Shown: positions 23,823 through 34,217 of the stretch, piece after piece
Layout: each line of letters begins with the position of its first letter
Position numbering within the stretch: position 1 is the stretch's first letter
Source of the DNA: Harmonia axyridis
Taxonomy: Eukaryota; Arthropoda; Insecta; Coleoptera; Coccinellidae
Reading direction: 5' to 3'
DNA length: 64,000 nt
Assembly (NCBI RefSeq): GCF_914767665.1
Contig: NC_059504.1
Span: forward strand, 13,890,501-13,954,500
Translations under genes and position numbers: made by a program
Notes under the pieces: generated by a model
Database searches by the model: none
The model's input: the letters and a program-made list of their open reading frames with translations, nothing else
Told to the model about the DNA's origin: nothing

Positions 23823-25615
23823 TATATGCAAGTTTGCAATCTCAAATGGCCATATATACGGAACCTCTAGTCGTATTTTGCCGATTAACGAAATATAAAT
23901 TTCAGATTTGAACCTATCCTGAAAATTTTCAACCTCGTTCTGTTCTAAAGTTATCGTGTATACGACCATACAGAGGGAATTGAATTTGAGAACCTATTCA
24001 ACGTCAGTGAATCAAGACCATTCCCTGTTCAAAATTTGGTATTTACTTAGAGACATAGTGTTCAGGGAACGAGCGCTCTTAAAAAAGTAGCTGTTCAAAC
24101 CATTCCGCTTGGTCTCAGACCCAAAACTTTATGGTTCATTGTTATACCAATTATCTTTTTTCATTTCTTAAACAAACATTTAGCAGCGAATTAGATAACA
24201 TTTAATCAAAGCTGAGATTTCATAATTTGTCTGGTCAATATCTATGTTTTTCGGTAAACTATTGTTAAAATTACTTTGGCTGTTATATAACTTCAATTGC
24301 AAAGTACCTGGCGTGTTAGAATTCCGTAGCCAAAATCTTTTGAATACCATTGTTGGTTGAAGAGATGCTTTTCTACTTTGCAATGATTACAATTTTTTCT
24401 CTTCTGAAATAATCTGAAATGTTCCAGAAAACATACCTATGCCCTCGAAATATTTATTTTTGATCAGCTGAATATCACATTAACCTTTAATTTCCGCAAA
24501 TTAAATCAAAGTTGTCGAAATGGCTTGAAAATCCAATAAAATAAAATGTGGATAGAAGTGCAGTTACTTTATATTATGGATATGAATACGAATACGAATA
24601 TTAATACCAGAGAACTCGAGATATTTCATATTTTATTTTCATTATCATTTAATTATTTTTTCAGTTTTTTTCTGATGAAAAAAATTAAATTTGGATGAAC
24701 ATTTTTGATTCATTATTCCCAACTGAAACCCATGTATCTTCAGATCACGGCTGCTTTGAAAAATCATTTAGATAAGAGCATCATGTTAGGTCAAATAGAT
24801 ATTTTTAATAATTGAAAAAACAAAATTTTATTTAGGTACCATCGAACCATCATGTGTTTTTGCCTATTAACTAACTAAACCGAAATATTCAAACCCTGAA
24901 CCCATCCTGAAAATTTTAAGTCTCGAGCACAATTCGTTTTGGAATTATTGGGTACTTTCACGAGAGCCGAACGGACAGAATTATTTTTGATCTCGAATTA
25001 TTCATCAGTGAAGAAAACCCAGCCATTCTTGGCACACAATCCCAAAATAACAGTCATTTTGGCAAAATGATGGAACAAGAGCATAAAAGAAAGGCATTAC
25101 GAAGACTTTTTAAACGAAAATCATAAAACTCATAACATAAATCACACCAATTACGTCCAATCAACTGAAATAATTAGTCATTATCAATCTGCATCAATTC
25201 GACAAAATGAACATTTAACCCTCAATTGAAATCACTTGTTTCCAGTATATGAAATAGTCATCATTCTAAAATGGTGAAGATGCATGCATCTTATTAATAT
25301 CTTTAATATCTATCTTAACAACCTGCCACGATAAAATTCCACTTTATTGATATATGTTTGTGCAGTGAACTTGATCTGACCGCAAAGATCCATATTTCTC
25401 GAGCATTTTTTATGTAACATTGAGAGAGCAATAATTGTTATTGTGTGATTATTGTTCATACATGCTGAATAGCCTCGGCAGTGGTCTCTACCGGTTCAGG
25501 AAATGATATTCGCAAGATTAATGTAGTGTAAGGGAGATCATTCGATAATCTATGCAAAATATGATTCCTCCATGATTTCATTTTGGCATTGAAAAAAACG
25601 AGTTAATTTCAAAAG
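23823..25615. other. Intergenic DNA, nothing recognised
   Basis: AT-rich, with no exon or element end that I can support. The - strand frame 23688-23969 overlaps the end of the mariner element and is not a gene. Confidence 0.4.
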
Positions 25616-25618
25616 AAA

Positions 25619-26300
25619 TCAATGGATGTTCATTTCATTATAAAGAGAATGGGGAGCGATATCGGCCAAATGGCCACCATGGCTGTAGTTGCAGCACCAT
25701 ATCCCTTTCATGAACCTTTCATGACCAATGCGTATACATTTGTCCTCGATAACTTCACGAATTTCATCTTTGAGGTCTTGAATCAAGTGTGAAGCATTGG
25801 CATAGACCTTATCTTTCACGTAGCCTCGAAGAAATAAGTCTGAATGTGTTAAATCACCAGATCCCTGTGGCCATTTGTGATAACTTCTTTTAGAATGAAC
25901 ACGACCAGAAAACTTTTCTTGCAAAGTTGCGATTGTTTCATTTCTTCTAAGGTACTTTGCGTCATCTTGTTGAAAATAATCTTCGTCATATCATTACTTT
26001 CCAATTCCGATGGAATGCCTAATTCCCAAGATCTACGAGGAATTCCTCGTGGGCCCAATGAAAAAAGTCGAAAGGTGTTAAATCACAAGACATCTGTGGC
26101 CAATTGTGATAAACTCTTCGAAAAATAACAGGGCCAGGCATTCTTCTTGCCAAAATGCGATTGTTTTATTTTGTGTGGGACGTAGCACTGTCTTGATGAA
26201 AATAAACGTCGTCCACATCAATATCTTCCAATTCCGGACATAAAATGCATATTTCCCCAAGGAACCTGAGGATCGTCAACACTACGGATTACAGCAGCAA
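25619..26300 (-). mobile_element. Degenerate IS630-type transposase relic with internal duplication
   Basis: The - strand retains the C-terminal third of an IS630-like transposase: a GSGDLTHSDLFLRGYVKDK block (normally CDLTPLDFFLWG, so the third catalytic Asp has become Ser), DLKDEIREVIED and a SHGGHLADI end. Upstream, two partial versions of the middle segment follow each other (about 25849-26058 and 26078-26260), with NWKILMWTTFIFIKT in place of the usual second-Asp block. This suggests a local duplication or two nested copies. A related relic is at 59440-59945. Confidence 0.6.
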
Positions 26301-26317
26301 TATTTTCTGTTCATCTT

Positions 26318-27113
26318 GAGCGACGCACATCATATCATTCACGAATATTCATACATGAGAAAGCTGTGTGCAAAATGGGTGCCGCGCGAGCTCACAATCG
26401 AACAAAAGCAAGAACATTTTAATGAATCTGAGCAATGTTTGAAGCTGTTTACGTGCAATAAACTTGAATTTTTGCGTCGATATGTGGCAATGGATGAAAC
26501 ATGGCTCCATCATTTCACACCGAAGTCCAATCGATAGTCAGCTGAGTGGACTGCACACACTGAACCGAACCCAAAGCCAGGAAAAACACAACAGGCAGCT
26601 GACAAAGTTATGGCATCAGTATTCTGTGATGCGCAAGGTACAATATTCAGTGATTACCTCCAAAAAGGCCAGACCATTAACGGCGATTATTATATAGCGT
26701 TATTGGATCGTTTAGATAGAGGATGAAATCGTTGAGAAAAGGCCGCATTTGAAAAAAAAGGGCTGTTTCATCAAGACAATGCGCCGTGTTACAAATCAAT
26801 GAAAACATGGAAAAATTGAATGAATTGGGCTTCGAATTGCTTCTGCATCCACCGTATTCGCCAGGTCTGGCCCCCAGCGACTTTTTCCTATTCTCAGACC
26901 TCAAAAGAATGCTCGCTGGAAAGAAATTTAGCGCCAATGAAAAAGTAATCGCCGAAACTTGGGCCTATTTTGAAGCGAAAGACAAATCGTACTACAAAAA
27001 TGGTATCGAAAAGTTGGAAGATCGCTATAATCGCTGTATCGCCATCGAAGGCAACTATGTTGAATAATAAAATAGAATTTTGCCACAAAAATGTGTTTTA
27101 CTATGGTAGACCG
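26318..27113 (+). mobile_element. Mariner (irritans-like), 5'-truncated and frameshifted
   Basis: The + strand reads from the second helix-turn-helix (DAHHIIHEYSYMRKLCAKWV) through the first catalytic block (AMDETWLHHFTP) to the second (LFHQDNAPC), the third (SPGLAPSDFFLFSDLKRM) and the C-terminus RYNRCIAIEGNYVE. Frame changes near 26537 and 26760-26800 break it. In the third block the Asp of SPDLAP is Gly, although the following SDFF Asp remains. Similarity ends at TGGTAGACCG (27113), inside the 3' TIR. Confidence 0.85.
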
Positions 27114-28139
27114 GTCGAATATGCAGATCTGAAATGAATAAAAAAACAAGGTTTTTTTTATGACGAAATGCAAAGTGATCCGTTGTGATAGCAATTTGCA
27201 AAAAAAAACCATATATCGTATAAATAAATCGCAAGAGATCCCTTACCTCAATCATGCTGGACAGAGCAAAATAAACGAGTTGACTCATTGAGGTTTTGCA
27301 GACTACGGCAAAGTCAACATGAGACAGCTGGTGAGTCAGATATACACCGTTTCTTCTTGTTCAATCGAATTCCTATAGACTGATGGGGATCAACAACTTT
27401 ATTTTTTTTTTTGCATTTCTCGATGTAGACGATACCCCGGTCGCTTCTGCGGTTTCTGGTGCTGCCAAATAGAGCGGAAGGAGATGCAGATGACTAATGG
27501 GTTCATCAACATGTGCATCCCGGTTGTTTTCAGATACTCAGAAGGGATTCTTCTTGGGAAGGGTGCTGCAGTTTTTCAGCGGATATTTTTGAATCGGAAA
27601 TATCTGCATGTGTTATGGATAGCAGGCTGGAGCGAAGTTGTTCTAGGAAACAGCTGTAATTTGGACTGGACAATTTCCGGTAAATTGTTTCTAAATTAAC
27701 TGAAATAATATCTCTTATAATTGTAATTCCAATACAATGAAAACGACTGGGGTGGAAGATTGACAAATAGTTACTTGGTTAAGTTGATCTTGTGTTTTAG
27801 TTTTAAAGAAAATGTTGTTACTCTATTTGAAACTGATCATCAAAAGTTCAGAAAATTGGGAAAGAATATTGGAGAAGAAATACTAATATATCTTCAATTG
27901 TTGAAGGGGTCTTCTATGTAAACAAAAGCTCCATTCACCTTTTCTTAAGAAATTGTACACTTTCAAAAATGAGAAAAATAAAATTAGGTGTACAACTTTG
28001 CTTCCGTTTTGCAATAGATGGTTGTAGCGGTAAGTGGTAGTCGAAATAATTAGATCGTAGGTGTCATTCAATAAGATAATATTAGTTGATTTGTGTCTGC
28101 ATCATAAAGTTATTCCCGATTAAACATGACAGCTTACGA
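27114..28139. other. Intergenic DNA, nothing recognised
   Basis: Open frames such as 27484-27699 (+) lack recognisable motifs. An ATGAGACAGCTG|GTGAGT sequence near 27320 looks like a minimal exon plus donor, but it has only four codons and no supporting signal. Confidence 0.35.
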
Positions 28140-29033
28140 GCCAAATTCTCTGCATCAATATGAATAAATCTGCAGCTGAGGCTCATCGAATGCTCTCAAA
28201 TAACTATGGTGAGGCCGCTATTAGTAAAAGAACGTGCCGATAATGGTTTCAACGCTTCTAGAACAGTGATTTTGACGTCGAAGACCAGCATGGCGGTGGA
28301 AGAGAGAAAGTTTTCGAAGATGCAGAATTGGAGGCATTTCTTGATCAAGACTCGTGTCAAACGCAACAAGAATTGGCAGGATCATAGGAAATGACGCAAC
28401 AAGCCATTTCAAAACGCCTGAAAGTCATGGGAATGATTCATAAACAGAGAAATTGGGTACCGTACGAGTTGAATCCGAAAGATGTTGAACGGCGTTTGCA
28501 AGGCAAAGACGGAAGGTATTTATGTAGAATCATAGAGATATCCCGGCCATGCTTCAACGTCGACGGCCAAACCGAATATTTACGGTTCGAAGGTCATGCT
28601 CATTATTTGGTGGGTGTTGTAAGAACCGTCTGAAACAATCACAGGCGATTGTTATCGAACGCAATTAATGCGTTTGAGCCGAGCATTGAAACACAAACCG
28701 GCGCAATATAACGAGAGATATGTTAAAGTGATCTTACAGCATGAAAATGCTCGACCCCATGTTGCGAATGTGGTCAAGACATACTTGGAAACGTTAAAAT
28801 GGGAAGTCCTAACCCACCCGCCGTATTATCCAGCCGTTGCTCCTCAATTGTTCCGATCAATGGCACACGGCCTGGCTGACCAGCACTTCCGGTCTTATGA
28901 AGAATTGAAAAATTGGATCTATTCGTGGATCGCTTCAAAAGATGACCAGGTTTTTCAACGCGGGATTCATACGCTGCCCGAAAGATGGGAGAAAGTAGTG
29001 GCCAGCGATGGACAATACTTTGAATCATAAACG
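28140..29033 (+). mobile_element. Mariner of a second subfamily, catalytically dead
   Basis: The + strand retains an N-terminal segment (MNKSAAEAHRMLSNNYGEAA), the second helix-turn-helix (MTQQAISKRLKVMGMI), then, after a large internal loss, the C-terminal half ending LPERWEKVVASDGQYFES (stop at 29030). In the second catalytic block the usual HDNARPH is HENARPH. In the third block both acidic residues of SPDVAPSD are replaced (YPAVAPQLF). The first catalytic block is missing. It differs clearly from the irritans-like copies in this window. Confidence 0.8.
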
Positions 29034-30019
29034 TATAACCAGTTTCGTACAATAAAGCCTCGAATTTCGGAAAAAACGGTGGAAGCAAAGCTGTACGACG
29101 GTGATTTATTTATTTATTTATTGATGTTAAATGTAACATTATTCAAGCAAGTTCTTAGATCGTATAGTTTTTGAACAATTCAATTTCCGATAGAATTACC
29201 CTGGGTTCCAATCTCGACGCAACTTTTCCACCAAATCTGTCAATTTTTTTATAAATGATGAAATATTTTGCTATACAACAGAATAAAATAAACCATGGTG
29301 TGAAATGTGTTTTTTTTCGAAGAAGAGACCTCCATTCTTTTCCCTGTTGAACACACGTATAATTCCAATCAATGGCGATTCCTGATTTTCTATGAACAAA
29401 TCAATTGACGATTCGTCAGGCAAAAGTCAATCTACTTCCGATGGTCAAACATCCGGAATACATCGATGCTATACATACTCCATATCAAATTCGCGATATT
29501 AGACTTATAAAGAAATCAACACGCAAATTTTTCAGAAGGTTTCTCTCGACAAGGTTCCTATACGGAATATAAGACGCAGATCTTGAAGGAGGTGCATGTT
29601 TATTTATAAAAACGTTTGATATATCTTTTTTCCGGTACATTGGTCTTCGATTCATTGTATGGGGATACATACGTACTGAATACGGATGAAGTCGTGTAAA
29701 TTTAAAATCGTCGAGCGACTTTGGTCTATACGCTGTTCTACACCGACTTTTATCTATTTATTGTAGGTATGTGTGGGAGATTCGAATTGATTTCGATTCG
29801 TTATTCAGATTCCGAAATAAATCGCTGCGAACGTGATTATCTGCGTAGATGCCGCAGGGATTACAAATACAAGGTTTTTTATTTATTTTTTTTTTCATGT
29901 AGAAATCTCGAAGAATGAGAGTGGTTTGTTCTATGTAAATGTTTTCTCATATGTATCCCTTGACCCCTTGTACGTACTAGGCCTTTCAGTGTCTATTTTG
30001 TGTCCTATTTCGATTTCAT
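29034..30019. other. Intergenic DNA; short TTTA microsatellite
   Basis: A TTTA tetramer run of about five units lies at 29104-29124. Nothing else is recognisable. Confidence 0.4.
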
Positions 30020-30172
30020 GCAGATCTACCGAAAATGCAGATCTATGGGCAATGTGGATCTTTGGGCAATGCGGGCCTACGGGCAATGTAGATCTGTGGG
30101 CATTGTAGATCTATAGGCAATATGCATCTATGGGCTTTATTGATCTACCTACAAGGTATATCTATGGGCTTA
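30020..30172. repeat. 17-bp minisatellite, nine units
   Basis: Nine contiguous units of exactly 17 bp occur. The consensus is GTAGATCTATGGGCAAT and most units carry an internal AGATCT or a one-base variant. Unit starts are 30020, 30037, 30054, 30071, 30088, 30105, 30122, 30139 and 30156. The outer units are the most diverged. Since 17 is not a multiple of three, this is not a coding repeat. Confidence 0.9.
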
Positions 30173-30300
30173 CTAGTAGTATATTCTAAAACAAGTTGCA
30201 GAATGGGCTCCTATTCGAACACGAATGCGAAATTGGAATTGCCTTCTGCAACGAGTATTAGACGATATTTTCTCTATTCATATTCCTCATATCATCGTCT
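30173..30300. repeat. Dispersed repeat (ATTCTAAAACAAGTT family), copy 2
   Basis: Directly abuts the minisatellite. It has the same ordered blocks as 12220-12400 (ATTCTAAAACAAGTT, CAGAATGGGCTCC, ACACGAATGCGAAATT, TTCTGCAACGAGTATTAGAC) but is shorter, with the central AACGAGCAACG segment missing. Confidence 0.65.
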
Positions 30301-30389
30301 ATCTATACTCTCATATTTTGGGTTGTAGAGACATTTTTTGTAGTTTGCTAACTATAATTTTTTGCAAAATCACTTCCAACCAAGATATA

Positions 30390-31190
30390 TTAACCGACAA
30401 AGAAACTACAATTCTACAACAGTATAGCAAGGAGTAAATGATTGAAATTTGGAGAAAAAAACGAAGGGTTCACAATTTTTTTAATAAATCTGTTAATTAT
30501 GTGTTTGTCCACCGCGATTATCTACACACTCCCCAACACGTCTCGAAATTGATGGAATAAGATGGTCTATTTCTTCTTGAGGGATATTATCCCAAGCTAC
30601 TTGCACTTCATGTCTCAGAGCCGCCAAAGTCCGTGGGGGCTGAGGTAAATTTCCATGCCTTCTACCCATGATGTCCCAAACATGCTCTATGGGCGAAAGA
30701 TCGGGGGATCTGGGCGGCCATGTCAAAAGATTCACATGGATCGCATCGAAAAAGTTTAAACTAAGTCTTAGACCTTGATCTTGAACATTTGTTCCCATAA
30801 GACGTCCTACGCCTATTCTTCTTCGATTTTGGGCATTATCAAACCACACTTGACAACAACTCATAACAGTAGTCGAATTTCTGTTCGTACGGTTAGAGAT
30901 TTCTCGAATTGGCAACCCCGCCTCCCGTAGACCAATAATTCGAACTCTTCCAAATTCACTTAGCTGGCGATAAATTCCGCGTACAATGTAGGCATTTTAA
31001 CAACAACTAAACATCGACTTTGGATCTCCTCGAACAGCTGGTTTGTAACAAAAATTTTTCACATGAAAAACCTTCACGAATTTTCATCCAAATTCAATCA
31101 TTTACTCCATGCTATACTTTCTATGTTTTACCAAAAAAAAATTTATTTAAACAGCTCCTTCTGGGTATTGCAGTTTTTTGTCAGTTAGTT
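30390..31190 (-). mobile_element. Tc1-like transposon, internally deleted, copy A
   Basis: Inverted ends resembling CTAACTGACRAMRAAACTGCAA are found at both sides (left near 30390, right near 31188, flanked by TA), with inner inverted segments AGTAAATGATTGAA. The 140-codon - strand frame 30915-30493 joins the N-terminal DNA-binding region (IREISNRTNRNSTTVM, NRRRIGVGR) directly to the C-terminal catalytic end (WPPRSPDLSPIEHVWDIMGR, third catalytic Asp/Glu region) and ends with RRVGECVDNRGG. The first two catalytic blocks are missing. Its relative at 46826-47385 keeps a different part. Confidence 0.8.
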
Positions 31191-32184
31191 TATTTATGAC
31201 CATAATGGTTTTTGATGTTGAATAGGCCTATATTCCATCCTGTTGTTTCTGACTGAATTCTCATTCGATACTTTGAGTTTCATCTAAACAATGGATATAT
31301 GTTGAAATGCCGCCCCTAGTGAAGGCCCTGCAATGAACAATTTATCTTGCACATCCCAAAATAAGAAAGTCATAAACATCAAACTTGCCAGTTAATGTTT
31401 AGATTCAAGGAAGAAATATGAAAAGGCGACCAGCAAACTGAGCCGAATTGTCAACCCTCAAATAGAGGCGCCTGAAATGGTCGCTTCACTGTTTCATCCC
31501 TAACGTTTCTGATTCAGATAGCTAATGGGTGGATTGTGGACATTCTGACCTAAAACAAAAAAAAACATTAGGTCCAATTGGAAGGATCACACAAAAATGA
31601 AACATTCATCATTGAAAATTCAAAACTAAATGCACCGTTATTAACAAATCTGGATTTCCACATTCAAATAGCCACAAGAAGACAAAGGTTAAACACTTCC
31701 TATGACTACGCGGTGTTCTTAGTAAGGAATTAAGCCGGCTAAGGGTGCGTTCACATGTCAGGTCACTGCACGCGCCGAAAATTCATTATGCTGATTTATT
31801 CATGCAAAAATTCCACCCTGATTGGTTTCGGGAACCCACCGGTAGGAAATCACCGTTGGAAAATTGCACTCGAAGTGACTCAGTGACCCTTGGATGCCAA
31901 ATCGCGATCTACTTTAAATGCAAAACCAAGGATCACGGTGGCGGTTTTTCAATGTCCGAAACCACCGATTGTTTACATTCAAAAGTCGTTGTTAGGCGCA
32001 TATTTAATGTTGATTTTATCGCGTAACTCAGATCTTGGTGGATCCTCAAATAATGCCAGTCATTTACAGGGCAGGAGTCAGCCGTTTTGTCTGATAGGCT
32101 CCAGCAACTCGTATTGTCCTGAAAAAATGTATTAAAAGCCCTGAGTGAGACTTCTGAGCGCTCGTTCCTTGAAATAGTACATTA
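31191..32184. other. Intergenic DNA; dispersed repeat at 31420-31500
   Basis: Contains the counterpart of the 21185-21285 repeat. A GC-richer patch at 31740-31990 holds an open frame of 93 codons (31745-32026) without recognisable domains; I do not call it a gene. Confidence 0.4.
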
Positions 32185-32939
32185 ACCGGCCAATTGAAAA
32201 GTCCCCGGTCTACCATAGTAAAACACATTTTTTTGGCAAAATTCGATTTTATTATTTCAACACAGTTGCCTTCGAGGGCGATACAGCGATTATAGCGATC
32301 TTCCAACTTTTCGATACCATTTCTGTAGTAAGATTTGTCGTTCGCTTCGAAATAGGCCTCAGTTTTGGCGATTACTTCTTTATTGGCGCTAAATTTCTTT
32401 CCAGCGAGCATTCTTTCGAGATCTGAGAACAGGAAAAAGCCGCTGGGGGCCAGATCTAGCGAATACTGTGGATGCAGAATCACTTCGAAGCCCAATTCAT
32501 TCAATTTTGCCATTGTTTTCATTGATTTGTGAAACGGCGCATTGTCTTGATGAAACAGCACTTTTTTTTTTATTCAAATGGGGCCGTTTGGCCTTTGGAG
32601 GTAATTAATTAATATATACCTTGCGCATCCCAGAATACTGATGCCATAACCTTACCAGCTGACTGTTGTGTTTTTCCTCGCTTTGGATTCGGTTCATCGT
32701 GTGCAGTCCACTCAGCTGACTGTCGATTGGACTCCGGATTGAAATGATGGAGCCATGTTTCATCCATTGTCACATATCGACGCAAAAATTCAGGTTTATT
32801 GCACTTAAACAGTTTCAAACACTGCTCAGAATCATTAACACGTTATTGCTTTTTATCGATTGTGAGCTCGCGCGGCACCCATTTTGCACACAGCTTTCTC
32901 ATGTACAAATATTCCTGAATGATATGATGTTCACGTTCA
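32185..32939 (-). mobile_element. Mariner (irritans-like), 3' part of a copy split by RpLP0
   Basis: The 3' TIR (ACCGGCCAATTGAAAAGTCC at 32185, preceded by TA) leads into a - strand reading of the C-terminus (YNRCIALEGNCVE), SLDLAPSGFFLFSDLERM (normally SPDLAPSDF), LFHQDNAPFHKSMKTMAKLN, a TMDETWLHHFNPESN first catalytic block and CAKWVPR. It ends at EREHHIIQEYLYMRKL, at about 32939. The remainder of the same transposase resumes at 33893, on the other side of the RpLP0 insert. Stops and substitutions make it non-functional. Confidence 0.85.
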
Positions 32940-33894
32940 GCTACATGGAAATCCAATTATTTCCTAAAATTAGTTCAACTTTTAGAAGACTACCCTAAAT
33001 GTTTCATCGTCGGCGCTGACAAAGTCGGTTCGAAACAAATGCAGCAAATCCATATTTTTTCCCTTCGTGGAAATGCTGTGGTCCTCATGGGGAAAAATAC
33101 CATGATGCGTGAAGCTATCAAAGGTCACGTTGAGAGAAACCCAGCATTGGAAAAGATCCTTCCTCACATTAAGGGAAATGTTGGATTTGTATTCACTAGG
33201 GATGAGCTTGTAGAAATTAGAGATAAACTTTTGGACAACAAGTACGAGCTCCAGCTCGTGCAGTGCCATAGCACCATTGCCAGTAGTCATTCCAGCTCAG
33301 AATACTGGTTTAGGTCCAGAAAAGACATATTTCTTCCAGGCCTTGTCTATTCCAACAAAAATTTCTAAGGGAACAATTGAAATCATCAACGATGTGCACA
33401 TCTTGAAACCTGGCGACAAGGTGGGAGCTTCTGAAGCCACCCTCTTGAATATGTTGAACATCTCGCCTTTCTCATATGGATTGGTTGTTGAACAAGTTTA
33501 TGATTCTGGCACCATTTTCTCTCCTGAAATTCTCGACATCAAACCCGAAGACCTTATTGAGAAATTCTTGGCTGGAGTTCAAAACATTGCTTGCGTCTCT
33601 TTGGCTATCAACTATCCAACTATGGCTTCTGCTCCACACAGCATTGCCAATGGATTCAAGAACCTTCTTGCCATTGCTGCTGCTACGGATGTTGAATTCA
33701 AGGAAGCTGAGACAATCGAGGAATACCTCAAGGATCCCAGCAAGTTTGCATCTGCTGCTGCTCCCGCAGCATCTACCGCCCCTGTTGCAGCTGCTCCAGA
33801 GGCAAAGAAAGAAGAGAAAAAGGAGGAATTCGAAAGTGAAGACGAAGATATGGGCTTCGGTCTTTTTGATTTGATTTTTGATTTGATTAGATGA
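32940..33894 (+). pseudogene. RpLP0: Ribosomal protein P0 (uL10) retrocopy, broken
   Basis: An intronless, nearly full-length copy of acidic ribosomal protein P0. It starts at about residue 7 (ATWKSNYFLKLVQLLEDYPK), runs through GADKVGSKQMQQI, the N-terminal uL10 rRNA-binding domain, and LPHIKGNVGFVFTRDELVEI, to the Ala-rich hinge and the acidic tail (EKKEEFESEDEDMGFGLFD). Two single-G losses, near 33242 and 33262 (AGGT to AGT both times), shift the frame between the 33039-33368 and 33277-33894 frames. The 5' coding end is missing. The normal tail ending LFD is followed by a further seven codons created by a 12-bp tandem duplication (TTTTTGATTTGA) before TGA. No poly(A) tail or flanking target duplication is visible. 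The copy lies antisense inside a mariner, so it has no promoter of its own. It is a processed-type pseudogene; the functional gene is elsewhere. Confidence 0.93.
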
Positions 33895-34217
33895 TATCTA
33901 CACAATGTCTGCTATCTCGATCAACTTCACTTTACGGTCATTCAAAATTATTTTGTGAACTTTTTTATTTTTCCGTCGGTGACAGCCTCTTTTAGGCGTC
34001 CACTGCGTTCGCCGTCCGGTGCTCATTTCACCACGTTTAAACTTAGCATACCAATCAATGATGGTTGATTCTCCTGGTGCAGACCCCAGAAACTCTTCAT
34101 CAATCCAAGATTTTGCTTCAACTGTATTTTTTCTCTTTAAAAAGCAATATTTCATCACACTAAATTTTTTTTCTTTCCATCTTTTTCAAATAATAAGAGT
34201 AACTACACTCACAACTC
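33895..34217 (-). mobile_element. Mariner, 5' part of the copy split by RpLP0
   Basis: The - strand reads the N-terminal region of the same irritans-like mariner: FLKRKNTVEAKSWIDEEFLG, STIIDWYAKFKRGEMS, then KKVHKIILNDRKVKLIEIAD, ending at ADIV, stop codon, I-S at 33893-33898. The next expected residues (KER then HHIIQEYL) are found at 32939 beyond the RpLP0 insert. The insert therefore interrupts the element within about one codon. The 5' TIR is absent; similarity to the 23049-23822 copy ends near 34217. Confidence 0.82.

Noticed and set aside
27300..27340. Tiny initiator exon ATGAGACAGCTG followed by GTGAGT
   Set aside because: Four codons with a chance donor; no promoter motif or downstream exon was found.
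30020..30172. CRISPR-like periodic array
   Set aside because: Units are contiguous 17-mers without spacers and the context is an insect nuclear genome; it is a minisatellite.
31745..32026. 93-codon + strand frame in a GC-richer patch
   Set aside because: No recognisable motif; two overlapping frames are open in the same patch, which suggests composition and not coding.
33476..33905. Additional open frames of 132 (+) and 97 (-) codons over the RpLP0 copy
   Set aside because: They are shadows of the P0 reading frame; the Ala-rich hinge gives open frames on both strands.
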